From Serilophus lunatus (Eukaryota > Chordata > Aves > Passeriformes > Eurylaimidae): a stretch of 64,000 nucleotides of DNA. The first letter of the stretch is position 1, and every line of letters begins with the position of its first letter. The translations under genes and the position numbers were made by a program. The stretch spans positions 437,483 to 501,482 of the forward strand of contig VXBA01010948.1 of assembly GCA_013399895.1 (NCBI GenBank). The letters are read 5' to 3'. The notes under the pieces are model-generated. The model was not told the DNA's origin, ran no database searches, and saw only the letters and a list, made by a program, of their open reading frames with translations. This document shows positions 63,058 through 64,000 of the stretch, piece by piece.

Positions 63058-63600
63058 ATACAGAATCAATAGATTCATTTAGGCTGGAAAAGACTCTTAA
63101 GATCAAGTCCAATCGCTAACTCAGTACTGCTAAGTTCTACCACTAAACCGTGTCCACAAGCACCACATCTACAGATCTTTTAAATACCTCCAGGGATAGT
63201 GACCCAACCACTTTCCTGGTTAGCCTGTTCCAATGCTTGGTAACCCTTTCTGGGAAGCAACTTTTCCCACTATCCAATCTAAACCTCCCCTGGTACAACT
63301 TGAGGCCATTTCCTCTTGTCCCATTGCTTGTTACCTGGGAGAAGAACTCTCACTTTGCTACAATACCCTGTCAGGTAGCTGTAGAGTGACATGGCCCCAC
63401 CTGAGCCTCCTTTTCTCCAGGTTAAGCAACACCGGCTCCATCAGCTGCTCCTCACAGAACTTACGCTCTAGCTCTTCCACCAGGTCCATTGTCCTTCTCT
63501 CCAGCACTTTCCACTCACTTTCTTGTAGTGAGTGGCCCAAAACTGAGCACAGGATTTGAGGTGCAGACTCAACAGTGCAGCATACGGCTTCCATAACCCA
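63058..63600 (-). mobile_element. CR1 LINE 3' fragment
   Basis: The plus strand reads AGATTCATTTAGGCTGG, AAAAGACTCTTAAGATCAAGTCCAATC, CCACTAAACCGTGTCC, AAGCACCACATCTACA, TTTTAAATACCTCCAGGGATAGTGAC, GCCTGTTCCAATGCTTGG, CTTGAGGCCATTTCCTCTTG, CTGAGCCTCCTTTTCTCCAGG and TTGTAGTGAGTGGCCCAAAAC. It is the same subfamily as the copy at 20,655 and extends somewhat further 5'. On the minus strand the frame 63,358-63,594 retains LEELERKFCEEQLMEPVLLNLEKRRL-like residues of the CR1 C-terminus (shortened here), with the CR1 frame interrupted beyond it. 5'-truncated and immobile. Confidence 0.93.
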
Positions 63601-64000
63601 CCTGAGAACCTATAGGATGACTGTATGTGTTCCACTCAAGCTGACTTAGCTTTCGAAATACTTCTGTGATATGACCAGAATATTAGAATGTGGGTCTTCT
63701 TCAGGCATTTCACCTCATGCGAACCATCTTCTCCCTATACAGCTCCTTACAAACCCTCTCCAACACTAGATGTCTGAGTTGAACAACAAAGCAAGATCAC
63801 ACGCCGACAGCTCACTTGCTTAAAATAGTGAGAATTTTATTGCTAGGTGCACGCTGCTTTCACTAACTAAAATAAATTACCTTGTTGTCTCAGTAACATC
63901 CATTTCTTATGACTTTACTTCTAAGCCTTTCACAAAGCATGAAAGAAGAGAAAGTACATGAGCTTTCAAACCCAGCTGTCTCTTCCCTCCGCCTCAGCTG
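63601..64000. other. Non-coding end of window
   Basis: No feature recognised. The CR1 homology stops near 63,600. Confidence 0.5.

Overview
The window looks like gene-poor intergenic or intronic DNA from a bird. The evidence is the interspersed repeats: several CR1 LINE copies, almost all of them short 3' pieces, one ending in the bird-typical TTCTATGATTCTATGA tail; two copies of an avian ERVL-type LTR; and a thin background of very old amniote repeats. Base composition is AT-rich with short GC-richer islands. A passerine is plausible from the LTR and CR1 types, but the sequence alone does not prove it. There is no operon-like layout, no rRNA or tRNA gene, no CRISPR array, and no long open frame that reads like a conserved protein.

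Layout: 1-1.4 kb has no recognisable feature. An LTR fragment lies at about 1.41-1.76 kb. 1.8-13.8 kb is unique DNA with a compound microsatellite (5.92 kb) and an old fold-back repeat (6.68 kb). CR1 pieces in minus orientation lie at 13.86 and 20.66 kb. 22.8-25.4 kb holds two more fold-back repeat remnants and an ancient CR1 piece. 25.4-34 kb is unique DNA with A/T runs. A tentative minus-strand LTR lies near 34.1 kb. A solo LTR with a clean 5-bp target-site duplication lies at 36.95-37.50 kb and contains the window's only run of Ns. CR1 3' tails lie at 39.45 and 40.55 kb and a MIR-like SINE at 42.9 kb. A GC-richer block spans 45.0-46.1 kb. A longer, internally deleted CR1 carrying reverse-transcriptase motifs lies at 46.69-47.69 kb. 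A near-complete LTR lies at 49.50-50.07 kb and an ancient LINE remnant at 50.69 kb. A candidate LTR ends with a poly(A) signal near 58.9 kb, and a minus-orientation CR1 starts at 63.06 kb.

The only stretch that resembles a protein-coding exon is at 55,870-55,946 (+). A strong polypyrimidine tract and AG are followed by an ATG, a signal-peptide-like sequence and a GTGAGG donor. It could be the signal-peptide exon of a small secreted protein whose other exons are not visible here, or a chance arrangement. I found no convincing novel system. The most useful leads are this exon, the family of ancient fold-back repeats, the TSD-flanked solo LTR with its assembly gap, and the unclassified LTR-like segments.
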